A DNA stretch of 64,000 nt, taken from the NCBI GenBank assembly GCA_947474435.1, contig CANJII010000004.1, positions 1-64,000 of the forward strand, written 5' to 3'. Positions 44,871 through 53,722 of this stretch are shown here, piece by piece. The stretch comes from Chitinophagaceae bacterium (lineage in GTDB: Bacteria > Bacteroidota > Bacteroidia > Chitinophagales > UBA10324). The position numbers and the translations under genes were made by a program. The first letter of the stretch is position 1; each line of letters begins with the position of its first letter. The notes under the pieces are model-generated. The model had not been told where the DNA came from, ran no database searches, and worked only from the letters and a program-made list of their open reading frames with translations.

Positions 44871-46409
44871 TTACTCCTTAACAATTTTAACCCCTTGTGA
44901 GTTTTTACCATTGCCAATACTTAAAATATAACTACCTGCTGGCAACAACTCATTTAAGTGCAACACTTCTTCATGCTTGCCTGTTGCTCGTGTTTCGTTA
45001 GTAATAAATTGCTGCACCAATTTACCCTGCATCTCAAATAACTCAATACTTATTTTCTCTTCTTGTGTGAGTGTATATTGCAGTGATGCTTGTGATTGTA
45101 TTGGATTTGGGTAAATTAATAATGGATTATCTGATACAGATAAATCAACCGTGCCTAAGTCCGGATCATTTAAAAATCTATATACATATCCTGTTGTTGA
45201 AATTATTTTCCCTGTTGATTGAAGTGCAACCGACCAAAGTGCTCCTCCTCCATCGTAAATAACAACTCTACCATTTAAACCAAAGGTAGTATCAATACTT
45301 CCATTGTTATTATATCTTGCCATTGCCATACAGGTGCTATCATTAAAATTATAATGAAGCATTCCAACAGTAATTATTTTATTATCCGGTTGAAGAATGA
45401 GGTCTGCAAAGGAACTACCCGAACCAATAAAAGCAGTATCAAAATCTTCTAAAACCAATCCATTAACCCCAAAGGAACTATCAATTGTTCCATGGGTTTT
45501 AAATCGAATTATACAGGCAAACCCTTCATAGGCAAAATCTGGATCAAAATAATCAGCCGCTGCAACAATTTTGCCGTCCGGCTGAATTAATACTGAATAT
45601 AAAATTCCTTCAGGATAATAAGTTGATGAAAAAGGTTCAACTAACCCCCCGGTTCCAAATGAATTATCTAAAGTTCCATCGGTATTATATCGTGCCATCG
45701 CATATTTCCAATGATATGAACTGCCTATTGTATCTGATAAGCCCACAACAACAATTTTGCCATCAGGTTGAACTTTTATAGATGCGCAATCTGCAATAGG
45801 TCTTGTTAAGGGAGTATTAACTTTTCCTCCATTTCCAAAACTATTGTCGAGTGATCCATCTGTATTATACCGAATAAGAATAATATCTCGCGTGCTCCCG
45901 CTTATGAATCCTCTCCCTCCAGCAATAATTTTTCCATCTGATTGAATGGCAAGTCTTGGATATTGGATAAAACTACCCCAACCGGTTTTTGAAAGCCCGT
46001 TTGTGCCAAATGAATGATCTAACTGACCATTTGAATTATATCTTGCCAAAACAAATTGATCGGCATTTACTCCTGATGATGAAACTACAATTTTACCATC
46101 TTGTTGTAAAACCATTCCGGAACTTTCTTTACCATCCGGATCCGAATTGCCAGTTGCTCTGCCATTATTTCCAAACGAACTATCAACTTTACCATTTGAT
46201 TTGAATCGACATAATCCAAAATTGATTCCTGTTCCGCCAACAATTAATATTCTATCATTTGGTTGTACAATAACCATCCCAGCCCACGGAAAACTATTTG
46301 TATGTCCATTGATTCCAAAAGAAGAATCAATTAATCCGGGCTGTGCAATAACATTGAAAGAACAAGAGTGTAAAAAAATTAAGAATAAAAACAAGTTTAG
46401 CTGTTTCAT
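44871..46409 (-). CDS. Delta-60-repeat surface protein with T9SS type A domain
   Basis: A 512-residue exported protein: signal peptide about 1-22, then repeated blocks of about 50-60 residues of the type RYNTDGSLDNSFGNGGKV, VQPDGKIVVVG (at least six), the delta-60 repeats (TIGR02608-like). From about residue 425 (YPNPIQSQAS; LPAGSYILSIGNGK) comes a type A sorting domain. A beta-propeller of unknown ligand, exported through T9SS. Preceded by a 476-nt gap without genes. Confidence 0.92.
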   Translation of the reverse strand: MKQLNLFLFLIFLHSCSFNVIAQPGLIDSSFGINGHTNSFPWAGMVIVQPNDRILIVGGTGINFGLCRFKSNGKVDSSFGNNGRATGNSDPDGKESSGMVLQQDGKIVVSSSGVNADQFVLARYNSNGQLDHSFGTNGLSKTGWGSFIQYPRLAIQSDGKIIAGGRGFISGSTRDIILIRYNTDGSLDNSFGNGGKVNTPLTRPIADCASIKVQPDGKIVVVGLSDTIGSSYHWKYAMARYNTDGTLDNSFGTGGLVEPFSSTYYPEGILYSVLIQPDGKIVAAADYFDPDFAYEGFACIIRFKTHGTIDSSFGVNGLVLEDFDTAFIGSGSSFADLILQPDNKIITVGMLHYNFNDSTCMAMARYNNNGSIDTTFGLNGRVVIYDGGGALWSVALQSTGKIISTTGYVYRFLNDPDLGTVDLSVSDNPLLIYPNPIQSQASLQYTLTQEEKISIELFEMQGKLVQQFITNETRATGKHEEVLHLNELLPAGSYILSIGNGKNSQGVKIVKE

Positions 46410-46885
46410 AAAAATCAGTTTGTGTGAATAACCGGAATTAATTTATGCTCAATAACAGTTCTGTCAATCGAATCAATTACAAATTTAACATTCCACACCA
46501 CACGCATTGTTTACCAATTTATTATTCAAAGCATGAGATTTTAATTGACCTTTATTCTTATTAATATCATGAAGCAGAAAAATAATTTTTTCAATAAAAA
46601 CAGATTCACTTTCCATTGGTTTTATTTTTCATTCATAGAATTTGCTTTGATAGGATGTGTAAATAATTTCAATCAAAAAAATTCATTTTACATTCAGGAA
46701 TTTTCAATTCATTAAGTAAACTGACCTGCACTGAAAAAAATCAGTTTAACAATCCTGATAAAGCTGCTGCAGTCATTCACTTACCTATACAAACCGCCTC
46801 TTCTCCTCCTTTAATATAAAAGGTTTCGTAAACTGGTTTTATTTTTCAACTTTGCCATTACGCACAAAAAATTAATTCTTCCTCC
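46410..46885. other. 476-nt intergenic stretch without a gene
   Basis: AT-rich region between the divergent delta-60 and M43 genes, presumably both promoters. It contains a weak 8-bp inverted repeat (46717-46724/46741-46748) and CAACTTTG at 46847-46854, one base off the -7 consensus for the M43 gene. No ORF, RNA or repeat recognised. Confidence 0.45.
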
Positions 46886-49768
46886 GTGAAAAAAACCTTA
46901 ATACTTCTTCCATTTATCTTTTTAAATTTTATACCTGCGTTTGCTCAACGCACATGCGGTTCCTATACACACCTTCTTGATCAGATGGCTGCTGATCCAA
47001 CCATTGCTGTTAATCGGCAGCAAATTGAACAGCAAACCAGTGCTTATGTTGCTGCAAATCAAAACTCAAACACACGGACGGTTATTACCATACCCGTTGT
47101 GTTTCATGTTTTGTGGAATACGGCAGCCGAAAATATTCCGGATGCATTGCTTATAGCGCAAATAGATCAGTTGAATCTTGATTATGCTTTACTGAATTCT
47201 GATGCATCCAGTATTCCTTCGGCCTGGAGCAGCGTTGCCGCCAATACAAACATTCAGTTTTGTTTAGCTGTTCGTGATCCATCAGGAAATACCACAACAG
47301 GAATTGAGCGCAGGCAAACAACAGTTACATCATGGAGTACAAATAATAACATTAAACATTTTGTAAATGGTGGATTAGATGCGTGGTCTTCCTCTTCGTA
47401 CTTAAATCTGTGGGTCGGAAGTCTTGGCAGTAACCTACTTGGATATGCCCAGTTTCCGGGCGGATCTGCAGCCACCGATGGTGTGGTTGTTCTGAACACT
47501 TCTGTCGGAAGCATGGCGAATCCAAATCCGGATGGTGGCTCATACAATTTTGGCCGCACTGCCACACACGAAGTAGGGCATTGGTTAAACATGAATCACA
47601 TTTGGGGAGATGATGGAGGTGGTTGCGGCGGATCTGATAATGTTGGTGATACACCAAATCAAGGAGGCGAAAATTATGGTTGTCCATCTTATCCGCTTAC
47701 TGATAATTGTACTGCAAGTTCTCCAGGAGTTATGTTCATGGATTACATGGATTATACCGAAGATGCCTGTATGTATATGTTTACAAGCGGGCAAGCCACC
47801 CGCATGAATGCACTCTTTGCAACAGGTGGCCAAAGAATTTCGATTCTTAATTCACTTGGTTGCACACCACTCACTCTTCCTGTTTGTACTTCAGTAACCG
47901 CAGGAACAATTTCAGCTGGTGCAACTACTCTTTGTGGCGGCTCTACCACTACACTTTCACTTACAGGTAACACCGTAGGCGTAAGTGGTCTTACTTATTT
48001 ATGGGAACAATCATCAAACGGAACTTCAGGTTGGATTCCCGCAACCGGAACAAATTCCAATGTCACCTATACCACTCCGGTTCTTGCAGGGGTTATCTGG
48101 TATCGTTGTTCAATATCATGCAGCACTGCAGGTGTAAGTGATATGACTCCGACCATTATGATTTCTGCAGTAGGCATTGCATCGGTTTCAAATGATTCGG
48201 TTTGCGTTGCCGGCAATTATAATTTAATAGCCAATGGGTTTGGAAATATTTCGTGGTATTCCGATGCAGCAGGTACAAACAATATTCAAAATGGAAACAC
48301 ACTGAATGTAACGGTTTTGGGCGATACTATCTTTTGGGTACGGGCAACAAGCGGCGGTGCAAATTATAATACCACCCCTGTAAACAACTCAATCGGAACA
48401 TCAAGTCTTAATACAACATTTACCAATGGCGAAGTATTCGATGCATTAACTAATTTAACAATCGATACTGTTTTCGCTTATCCGGGCAGCACAGGTATCG
48501 TTCATGTAAATCTGATCAATGCAGCATCAGGTGCTATAATAGCTACAGCTACAAAAACCATTACCTCGGGTATGGTTGGACAAAAAACACCAATACCTAC
48601 TTCGTTTAATTGTGTGGCCGGAACTACTTATCATATGGATGCTTCCGGATCAACCATTAACAGTGGCCTGCAACGAAATTCAAATGGCGCAGTATATCCT
48701 TATACTGTTGCCGGAATCATCTCTATTACAGACAATATTGTAAACAGTAATGGTCGTTATTATTTTTTCTATGACTGGCAAATTCATACCGGATGCAGTT
48801 CAGAATTAATACCAGTAAACATGCATATTGGTCCACTCGCTATTTCTTCATCCGCTTCGCAATTGACTATCTGTACCGGAAATTCAACAACCTTAATTTC
48901 AACCGGTGGATCAACTTATACCTGGCTTCCTGGTAATCTTACCGGAAGTTCAGTTAGTGTGTCGCCCCCCACCACTACAACATACACAGTTACCGGCACC
49001 ATTGGTTCAGGTTGTTCTGGTTCATCAACAGTTGTAATAAATGTGGTTCCAGTACCTGTTGTTTCAATCACAACAGCTGATGATAGTATTTGTGTTGGAA
49101 CACAAACCACACTTGCCGGAACCGGTGCCTCAACTTATACATGGATGCCTGGTTCATTAAATGGGAGTTCGGTAAATGTTATGCCGACAGCCACTACAAC
49201 CTATACATTATCCGGATCAAATGGAGGTTGCAGTGCTTCTGCCACACAAATAATAAATGTTCAATCAGCAGTTGTTTCGGCCGCTGTACAGGGAACATCG
49301 AGTACAATATGCAAGGGAACTTCCATTACTATTAATGCCACCGGCTTATTGAATTATACATGGACACCGGGCGGAATGAATACCGCATCAATTACTGTGT
49401 CGCCGATTGTCAGTACCACCTATCATGTCTCAGGTACAAATGCTTTTGGATGCAGTGCACAGACCAATGTGCCGGTTACTGTGGTTAATTGCGATGGACT
49501 CAGTGAAGCTATTGAAACAAATAATATCTTGTTTTACCCGAATCCTGTTTTAGAAAATGTAACTATTGAAATGAATAATTTAATGCCGGGTGAGTATCAT
49601 TTAACACTGACAAATGCAATTGGTCAATTACTGATAAGTGAAAATTTTACATTAAATACAATTCAGTTTTCAAAAAATATTTCGATGAAAGAATTTCCAA
49701 AAGGAGTTTATTTTATCAGAGCAACCGGCGCAAGCGAATCCCGAATTCAGAAATTAATGAAAGATTGA
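46886..49768 (+). CDS. Secreted M43 (pappalysin-type) zinc metalloprotease with T9SS type A domain
   Basis: A 960-residue protease starting at GTG 46886. Signal peptide about 1-20, propeptide to about 65, the M43 domain with the metzincin motif HEVGHWLNMNH (His228, Glu229, His232, His238), the Met-turn MDYMDYTEDACMYMFT, then Ig/PKD-like repeats with alternating Cys and CxGSST-type blocks, and a type A sorting domain from about 885 (FYPNPVLEN, KGVYFIRATG). It should be a secreted or surface endopeptidase in nutrient degradation. No close partner gene. Followed by a clear terminator. Confidence 0.96.
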   Translation: MKKTLILLPFIFLNFIPAFAQRTCGSYTHLLDQMAADPTIAVNRQQIEQQTSAYVAANQNSNTRTVITIPVVFHVLWNTAAENIPDALLIAQIDQLNLDYALLNSDASSIPSAWSSVAANTNIQFCLAVRDPSGNTTTGIERRQTTVTSWSTNNNIKHFVNGGLDAWSSSSYLNLWVGSLGSNLLGYAQFPGGSAATDGVVVLNTSVGSMANPNPDGGSYNFGRTATHEVGHWLNMNHIWGDDGGGCGGSDNVGDTPNQGGENYGCPSYPLTDNCTASSPGVMFMDYMDYTEDACMYMFTSGQATRMNALFATGGQRISILNSLGCTPLTLPVCTSVTAGTISAGATTLCGGSTTTLSLTGNTVGVSGLTYLWEQSSNGTSGWIPATGTNSNVTYTTPVLAGVIWYRCSISCSTAGVSDMTPTIMISAVGIASVSNDSVCVAGNYNLIANGFGNISWYSDAAGTNNIQNGNTLNVTVLGDTIFWVRATSGGANYNTTPVNNSIGTSSLNTTFTNGEVFDALTNLTIDTVFAYPGSTGIVHVNLINAASGAIIATATKTITSGMVGQKTPIPTSFNCVAGTTYHMDASGSTINSGLQRNSNGAVYPYTVAGIISITDNIVNSNGRYYFFYDWQIHTGCSSELIPVNMHIGPLAISSSASQLTICTGNSTTLISTGGSTYTWLPGNLTGSSVSVSPPTTTTYTVTGTIGSGCSGSSTVVINVVPVPVVSITTADDSICVGTQTTLAGTGASTYTWMPGSLNGSSVNVMPTATTTYTLSGSNGGCSASATQIINVQSAVVSAAVQGTSSTICKGTSITINATGLLNYTWTPGGMNTASITVSPIVSTTYHVSGTNAFGCSAQTNVPVTVVNCDGLSEAIETNNILFYPNPVLENVTIEMNNLMPGEYHLTLTNAIGQLLISENFTLNTIQFSKNISMKEFPKGVYFIRATGASESRIQKLMKD

Positions 49769-49787
49769 TATTAAAGCATAAAAAAAA

Positions 49788-49818
49788 ACCACTCAATTTT
49801 GAGTGGTCTTTTTTTTAT
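49788..49818 (+). terminator. Rho-independent terminator after the M43 protease
   Basis: accactca (49788-49795), loop attt, tgagtggt (49800-49807), then ctttttttttatt. An A-run on the other side makes it work in both directions, suiting the convergent anmK. Confidence 0.92.
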
Positions 49819-49855
49819 TCGGATAGTTGATGAATTCATCAACTGAAAATTTAAT

Positions 49856-50971
49856 TTATACTGAAATCATTTGCTTGGTTCCCTGAAAAACCTCGCCACC
49901 ACAACTGTCGGCTGTTGCGCCGGTTGCTGAAGCAAGTACATTCATTTCACCGCGCAAACGAAGCACCCCCATTAATGCAATGATTAATGCTTCTTTAAAT
50001 TTAATGGTTGCAGCATCAGGGACAACCAGTTGAACCGGACAATGTGCTTTGATTCTTTCTATTAAAAATTTATTGAAAGCACCACCCCCTGATACCAACA
50101 TCTGGTGTCCGGCATCTTTTGAAATATTTTCATTGGCCATAACAGTATTCAAATCTTTTCCGATTTGCATAGCAATGTGTTCAACAGCAGTACATAATTT
50201 ATCTTCAGTGCTCATGCGATACTTACGGAACATCGGCATAAATACTTTGGTTACCCATCCGCCACCTAATGATTTCGGATAAGCTTTTTCGTAGTACCAC
50301 TGCGTATTTAAATCGTTCAGTAATTCTTCATGAACTTTTCCTTCTCGTGCAATCACACCATCCTTATCAACTTCCAAATCAATTTCACCAGCAAGGAAAT
50401 TTAATACCATGTTGCAACCTGATACATCCCAACCCAACATTCTACCATCATCCAGCTTGGCTGAAAGATTTGAAATGCCACCAAGGTTCAAGCAGAATTT
50501 AAAATTGCCATAAAATAATTTATCACCAATAGGGGCAATCGGAGTTCCTTGTCCATTGAGTGCAACATCTGTTGTGCGGAAATTACAAACAACAGGGTAT
50601 CCGGTTTCAGCAGCAATAGCAGCACCATCACCAATCTGACTCGTCATTTGATTTTCAGGTTGATGAAAAACAGTTTGACCGTGCGAAGCGATGAAGTCAA
50701 TTTTTCCAGCCAGTTGTTTTTCTTCAATGAAGTTGCGTGCAACTTCACCAAGATAGTGACCGAAGAATGCATCGGTTTTTAAATAAGTTACTGCATTTTG
50801 AAGTACTAAACTTTGCAAACGCAATTTCCATTTTTGTGGAAATGGAATGCAATCTGCCACTTCAATTTTGTAAGTGTACTTACCATCATTTTCTTCAATG
50901 ATGCAATACGCCAAATCAACTCCGTCCATGGAGGTTCCGGTCATCATGCTGACCACTCGATACTGTTTCAT
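49856..50971 (-). CDS. anmK: Anhydro-N-acetylmuramic acid kinase
   Basis: A 371-residue kinase: MTGTSMDGVDLAYC (ATP phosphate motif, residues 10-19 core), IASHGQTVFHQP, NLGGISNLSA, GWDVSGCNMVLN, MLVSGGGAFNKFLIERI. These match AnmK, which phosphorylates and hydrolyses 1,6-anhydroMurNAc to MurNAc-6-P in peptidoglycan recycling. Length normal. Single gene with its own promoter (51046-51075). Convergent with the M43 gene. Confidence 0.97.
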   Translation of the reverse strand: MKQYRVVSMMTGTSMDGVDLAYCIIEENDGKYTYKIEVADCIPFPQKWKLRLQSLVLQNAVTYLKTDAFFGHYLGEVARNFIEEKQLAGKIDFIASHGQTVFHQPENQMTSQIGDGAAIAAETGYPVVCNFRTTDVALNGQGTPIAPIGDKLFYGNFKFCLNLGGISNLSAKLDDGRMLGWDVSGCNMVLNFLAGEIDLEVDKDGVIAREGKVHEELLNDLNTQWYYEKAYPKSLGGGWVTKVFMPMFRKYRMSTEDKLCTAVEHIAMQIGKDLNTVMANENISKDAGHQMLVSGGGAFNKFLIERIKAHCPVQLVVPDAATIKFKEALIIALMGVLRLRGEMNVLASATGATADSCGGEVFQGTKQMISV

Positions 50972-51013
50972 AATAAATTTGTTTAAGGTTTAAAATTCAG
51001 TTTATGTGTTACA

Positions 51014-51030
51014 CCAATATCAAATATTGG
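51014..51030. promoter_or_regulatory. 7-3-7 perfect inverted repeat upstream of anmK
   Basis: ccaatat (51014-51020), caa, atattgg (51024-51030). It lies between the candidate promoter and the anmK start (50971). Possible operator or leader hairpin; the transcript would carry it in the 5' UTR. Confidence 0.4.
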
Positions 51031-51045
51031 AATTTTAAGTGAGGA

Positions 51046-51075
51046 CAAATCTAAAGTGTTGGATTAAGCAATCAA
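51046..51075 (-). promoter_or_regulatory. Candidate promoter of anmK
   Basis: On the minus strand: -7 box TAGATTTG (51053-51046) and -33 TTG (51075-51073), 19 nt apart, matching the Bacteroidota consensus spacing. About 75 nt before the ATG. Confidence 0.55.
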
Positions 51076-51115
51076 TATATTTTTTTATTAAAGGCTTCCT
51101 AAAAATTAAAAATTA

Positions 51116-53458
51116 TTACCTTAACAAGGTGGTGTTACCTTTTTTGGTAATCAAATCTCCGTCGTATGTTTCAGCAACTATATAATATACATACACTCCC
51201 ATTGGAGAAACAAGGCCTTTTGGTGAAGTGCCTTCCCACGGTGTTTCGTCGTATCCATTGCTTGAATAAACAATTTGCCCCCAGCGATTATAAATTTTCA
51301 GTTCATTTATTTTTCTGATTCCTTTTGTGAAATAAATAAAGAAATCATTAGTACCATCGCCATTTGGTGTAAATGCATTGGGAACATACAACTCATGTAT
51401 ATGAGTGACAATTATTACTAATGTATCCTGGGATGAACAACCGAATTCATTGGTTATTGTTAATGTGTATGTTGTTGTGTTAAGCGGAAATGCCTGAGTC
51501 CAGTCAGAGGCAGGGTTACTTAAATCTGCTGATGGTGCCCATAAATAAATTCCGCCACCTGAACCTTGCAGTTGAATTTTTTCTCCCTGATTTATTGTTC
51601 CTCCCTGACCTGCATTTGCTACCGGAATTGGATTAACAAAAACAATTACAGTATCAATATCGAAACATGAACCGATAAATGAAGTAACTGTAAATGTGGT
51701 ATTCACTTGCGGGTAAACAAACGGCGCAACCACATCCGGATTTGAAGTGAGTGAAGCTGGTTCCCATTGATAATAAACTGCATTGCTTGAAAATAATTGC
51801 AATGGTTGATCCAAGCAAATAGTAGTATCAGGACCCGCAACCGAAATAACAGTATCAACAACAAGAATTATTGCTGAATCAATATTCACACAATTATGAG
51901 CGTCAGTTACTGTTACAATATAGGTGGTGTTAAAATCGGGCTGAGCCAGTGGATTTGCAATACTAGAATTACTTAGATTATAATTCGGACTCCATGAATA
52001 ATTAATTCCGTTTTCAGCAAAGAGATGCAAACTGTCAATATCACAAATCATGGTATCAGGTCCTGCATTTGGAACGGGTAATGAATAAACCAAAACTGAT
52101 TTTGATATGGTGTCTTTACACCCAAAGTTGTTTGCAGAAATTAATGTAACAGTATAGCTTCCCCCCTGATCAAAAATGTGTGGAGGATTTTGAACCAATG
52201 AGGTGCTTCCATCATTAAAAATCCATTTCCATGCACTCATAATTCCTTCAAGAGTTATCGATTCATCCTGAAAACCTGTTGAAGATAATGCACAGACTGT
52301 ATCAAATGTATAATCAGTTTGTATCGGGAAATGTATACTCACCACTCTTGTGGCAGTATCACTGCATGGTAGTCCCTGATTCACAATAAGAGTAACAGTA
52401 TAATTTCCAATACCCGGATAAGTATAGCTTGGTTGGGCAGCAGTTGATTGATCAAGGGTAGTTGACAAATCACCAAAATCCCAATTTAAATTTTGGGCTC
52501 CTATGCTGTTATCATTAAACGATATTGAATATTGTCCACATGCTAAAACAGTATCCTGATTTCCAATTGAGGTATTAAATTTTGCATCAACCACCGGATT
52601 ACAGGGCGTTACATTAAATTGAAAATCTCTGCGGTCTTCACCCAACAGTACACCGTTTCGATATTCTTTCACGCAAACTCCAACAACATACTGACCAATT
52701 GCATTTGGAAATGCAGTTAGCAAACCTGTTGTAGCATTAATTGCCATTTGAGGTGTACTGCTTACCTGATTACTGACACTGAATGGAGGAAGCCAGATCA
52801 CCGTTCCGTATGGCGGAGGATTAGGCGGCTGAGGCATGGGGTTAAGAGCGTCTGCTCCTTCATAAGGAGTACAAAAAGAATAAACTAAAACATCACCATC
52901 CGGATCGGTTGCTGAATGATCAAATGATAATTGCATGCCTTCACAAACTGCAATGGGCGGATAATTATTAAAGTATGGACTGCTGTTAATTCCAAATACA
53001 CTCACATCCGGAATTTTTGCAATATAGGTTGAGCCTACATTTCCAGGATCAAGAATATTTAAGATTGTTCCATTGCGACAACAGCGCTGATACACGACTT
53101 GGTAACCTCCACTTAATGCTGGAAGGTTTTCTATTGATGTATAAATTGCCTGCTCTACACAAATATCAGGGGGAGTTGTAATGCATGGATTGTTCAGATT
53201 TGGTTGAACTAGGGTAACTGAAGGATTTCCTAAATTCAATGTTGAAATCAATGCTCCTTGTCCGTTAAAAACTCCAAGTACGGCAGGGTCATCAAATGGT
53301 GCCTGACCTGTATTGCAATCGCGATAAACTTTCAATGTAATTTTATAATTATTGTTGCCAAGATATTTATAAGTGATTTCGCCGCCGATAATGTGTGTGG
53401 CAAAAACTCCGGATGAAAAGAGCAGATTAACAAATAATAAAAAATACTTCAATCGCAT
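51116..53458 (-). CDS. PKD-domain surface protein with gliding-motility-type (T9SS type B) C-terminus
   Basis: A 780-residue protein: signal peptide about 1-20, an N-terminal SprB-like beta-domain (GGEITYKYLGNNNYKITLKVYRDCN), at least two PKD modules (SFNDNSIGAQNLNWDFGDLSTT; GIMSAWKWIFNDGSTS), a run of YSW/YQW-type Ig repeats (PDTMICDID, AGPDTTICLDQPLQL), and the C-terminal gliding motility domain (VPNAFTPNGDGTNDFF, ELKIYNRWGQIVY, GVYVYYIVAETYDG). This is T9SS type B export. Such proteins are adhesins or surface filaments. Candidate -7 box TAGTTTTG at 53502-53509 (minus) lies 44 nt upstream. Confidence 0.94.
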   Translation of the reverse strand: MRLKYFLLFVNLLFSSGVFATHIIGGEITYKYLGNNNYKITLKVYRDCNTGQAPFDDPAVLGVFNGQGALISTLNLGNPSVTLVQPNLNNPCITTPPDICVEQAIYTSIENLPALSGGYQVVYQRCCRNGTILNILDPGNVGSTYIAKIPDVSVFGINSSPYFNNYPPIAVCEGMQLSFDHSATDPDGDVLVYSFCTPYEGADALNPMPQPPNPPPYGTVIWLPPFSVSNQVSSTPQMAINATTGLLTAFPNAIGQYVVGVCVKEYRNGVLLGEDRRDFQFNVTPCNPVVDAKFNTSIGNQDTVLACGQYSISFNDNSIGAQNLNWDFGDLSTTLDQSTAAQPSYTYPGIGNYTVTLIVNQGLPCSDTATRVVSIHFPIQTDYTFDTVCALSSTGFQDESITLEGIMSAWKWIFNDGSTSLVQNPPHIFDQGGSYTVTLISANNFGCKDTISKSVLVYSLPVPNAGPDTMICDIDSLHLFAENGINYSWSPNYNLSNSSIANPLAQPDFNTTYIVTVTDAHNCVNIDSAIILVVDTVISVAGPDTTICLDQPLQLFSSNAVYYQWEPASLTSNPDVVAPFVYPQVNTTFTVTSFIGSCFDIDTVIVFVNPIPVANAGQGGTINQGEKIQLQGSGGGIYLWAPSADLSNPASDWTQAFPLNTTTYTLTITNEFGCSSQDTLVIIVTHIHELYVPNAFTPNGDGTNDFFIYFTKGIRKINELKIYNRWGQIVYSSNGYDETPWEGTSPKGLVSPMGVYVYYIVAETYDGDLITKKGNTTLLR

Positions 53459-53687
53459 CTCATTTTTTACAATGGAAAAATAATAATTACAGCCTTCAAA
53501 GCAAAACTATTTGTGTTACATAATTGTCATAATTGACTAACGAATGCTATGTAAGATTACTTATTCAGAAGTATATTTTATGTTCGTTACAATATATTTT
53601 CATTCTGCTCATTTAACCGATTGGAAAAAAACAGGTGACGAATTTCACGCGTAAGTTCTTTCTGCTTTCTATAAACATTTATTCATT

Positions 53688-53695
53688 TACTTTTG
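53688..53695 (+). promoter_or_regulatory. Candidate -7 box of dxs
   Basis: TACTTTTG matches TAnnTTTG, 27 nt before the dxs ATG. No convincing -33 TTG at the right distance. Confidence 0.35.
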
Positions 53696-53722
53696 TTTTT
53701 CTCAGTCACCCTCATTCATTAA

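Noticed and set aside
46717-46748. 8-bp inverted repeat before the M43 gene
   Set aside because: Short, 16-nt loop and no T-run; expected by chance in AT-rich DNA. Kept only as a note.
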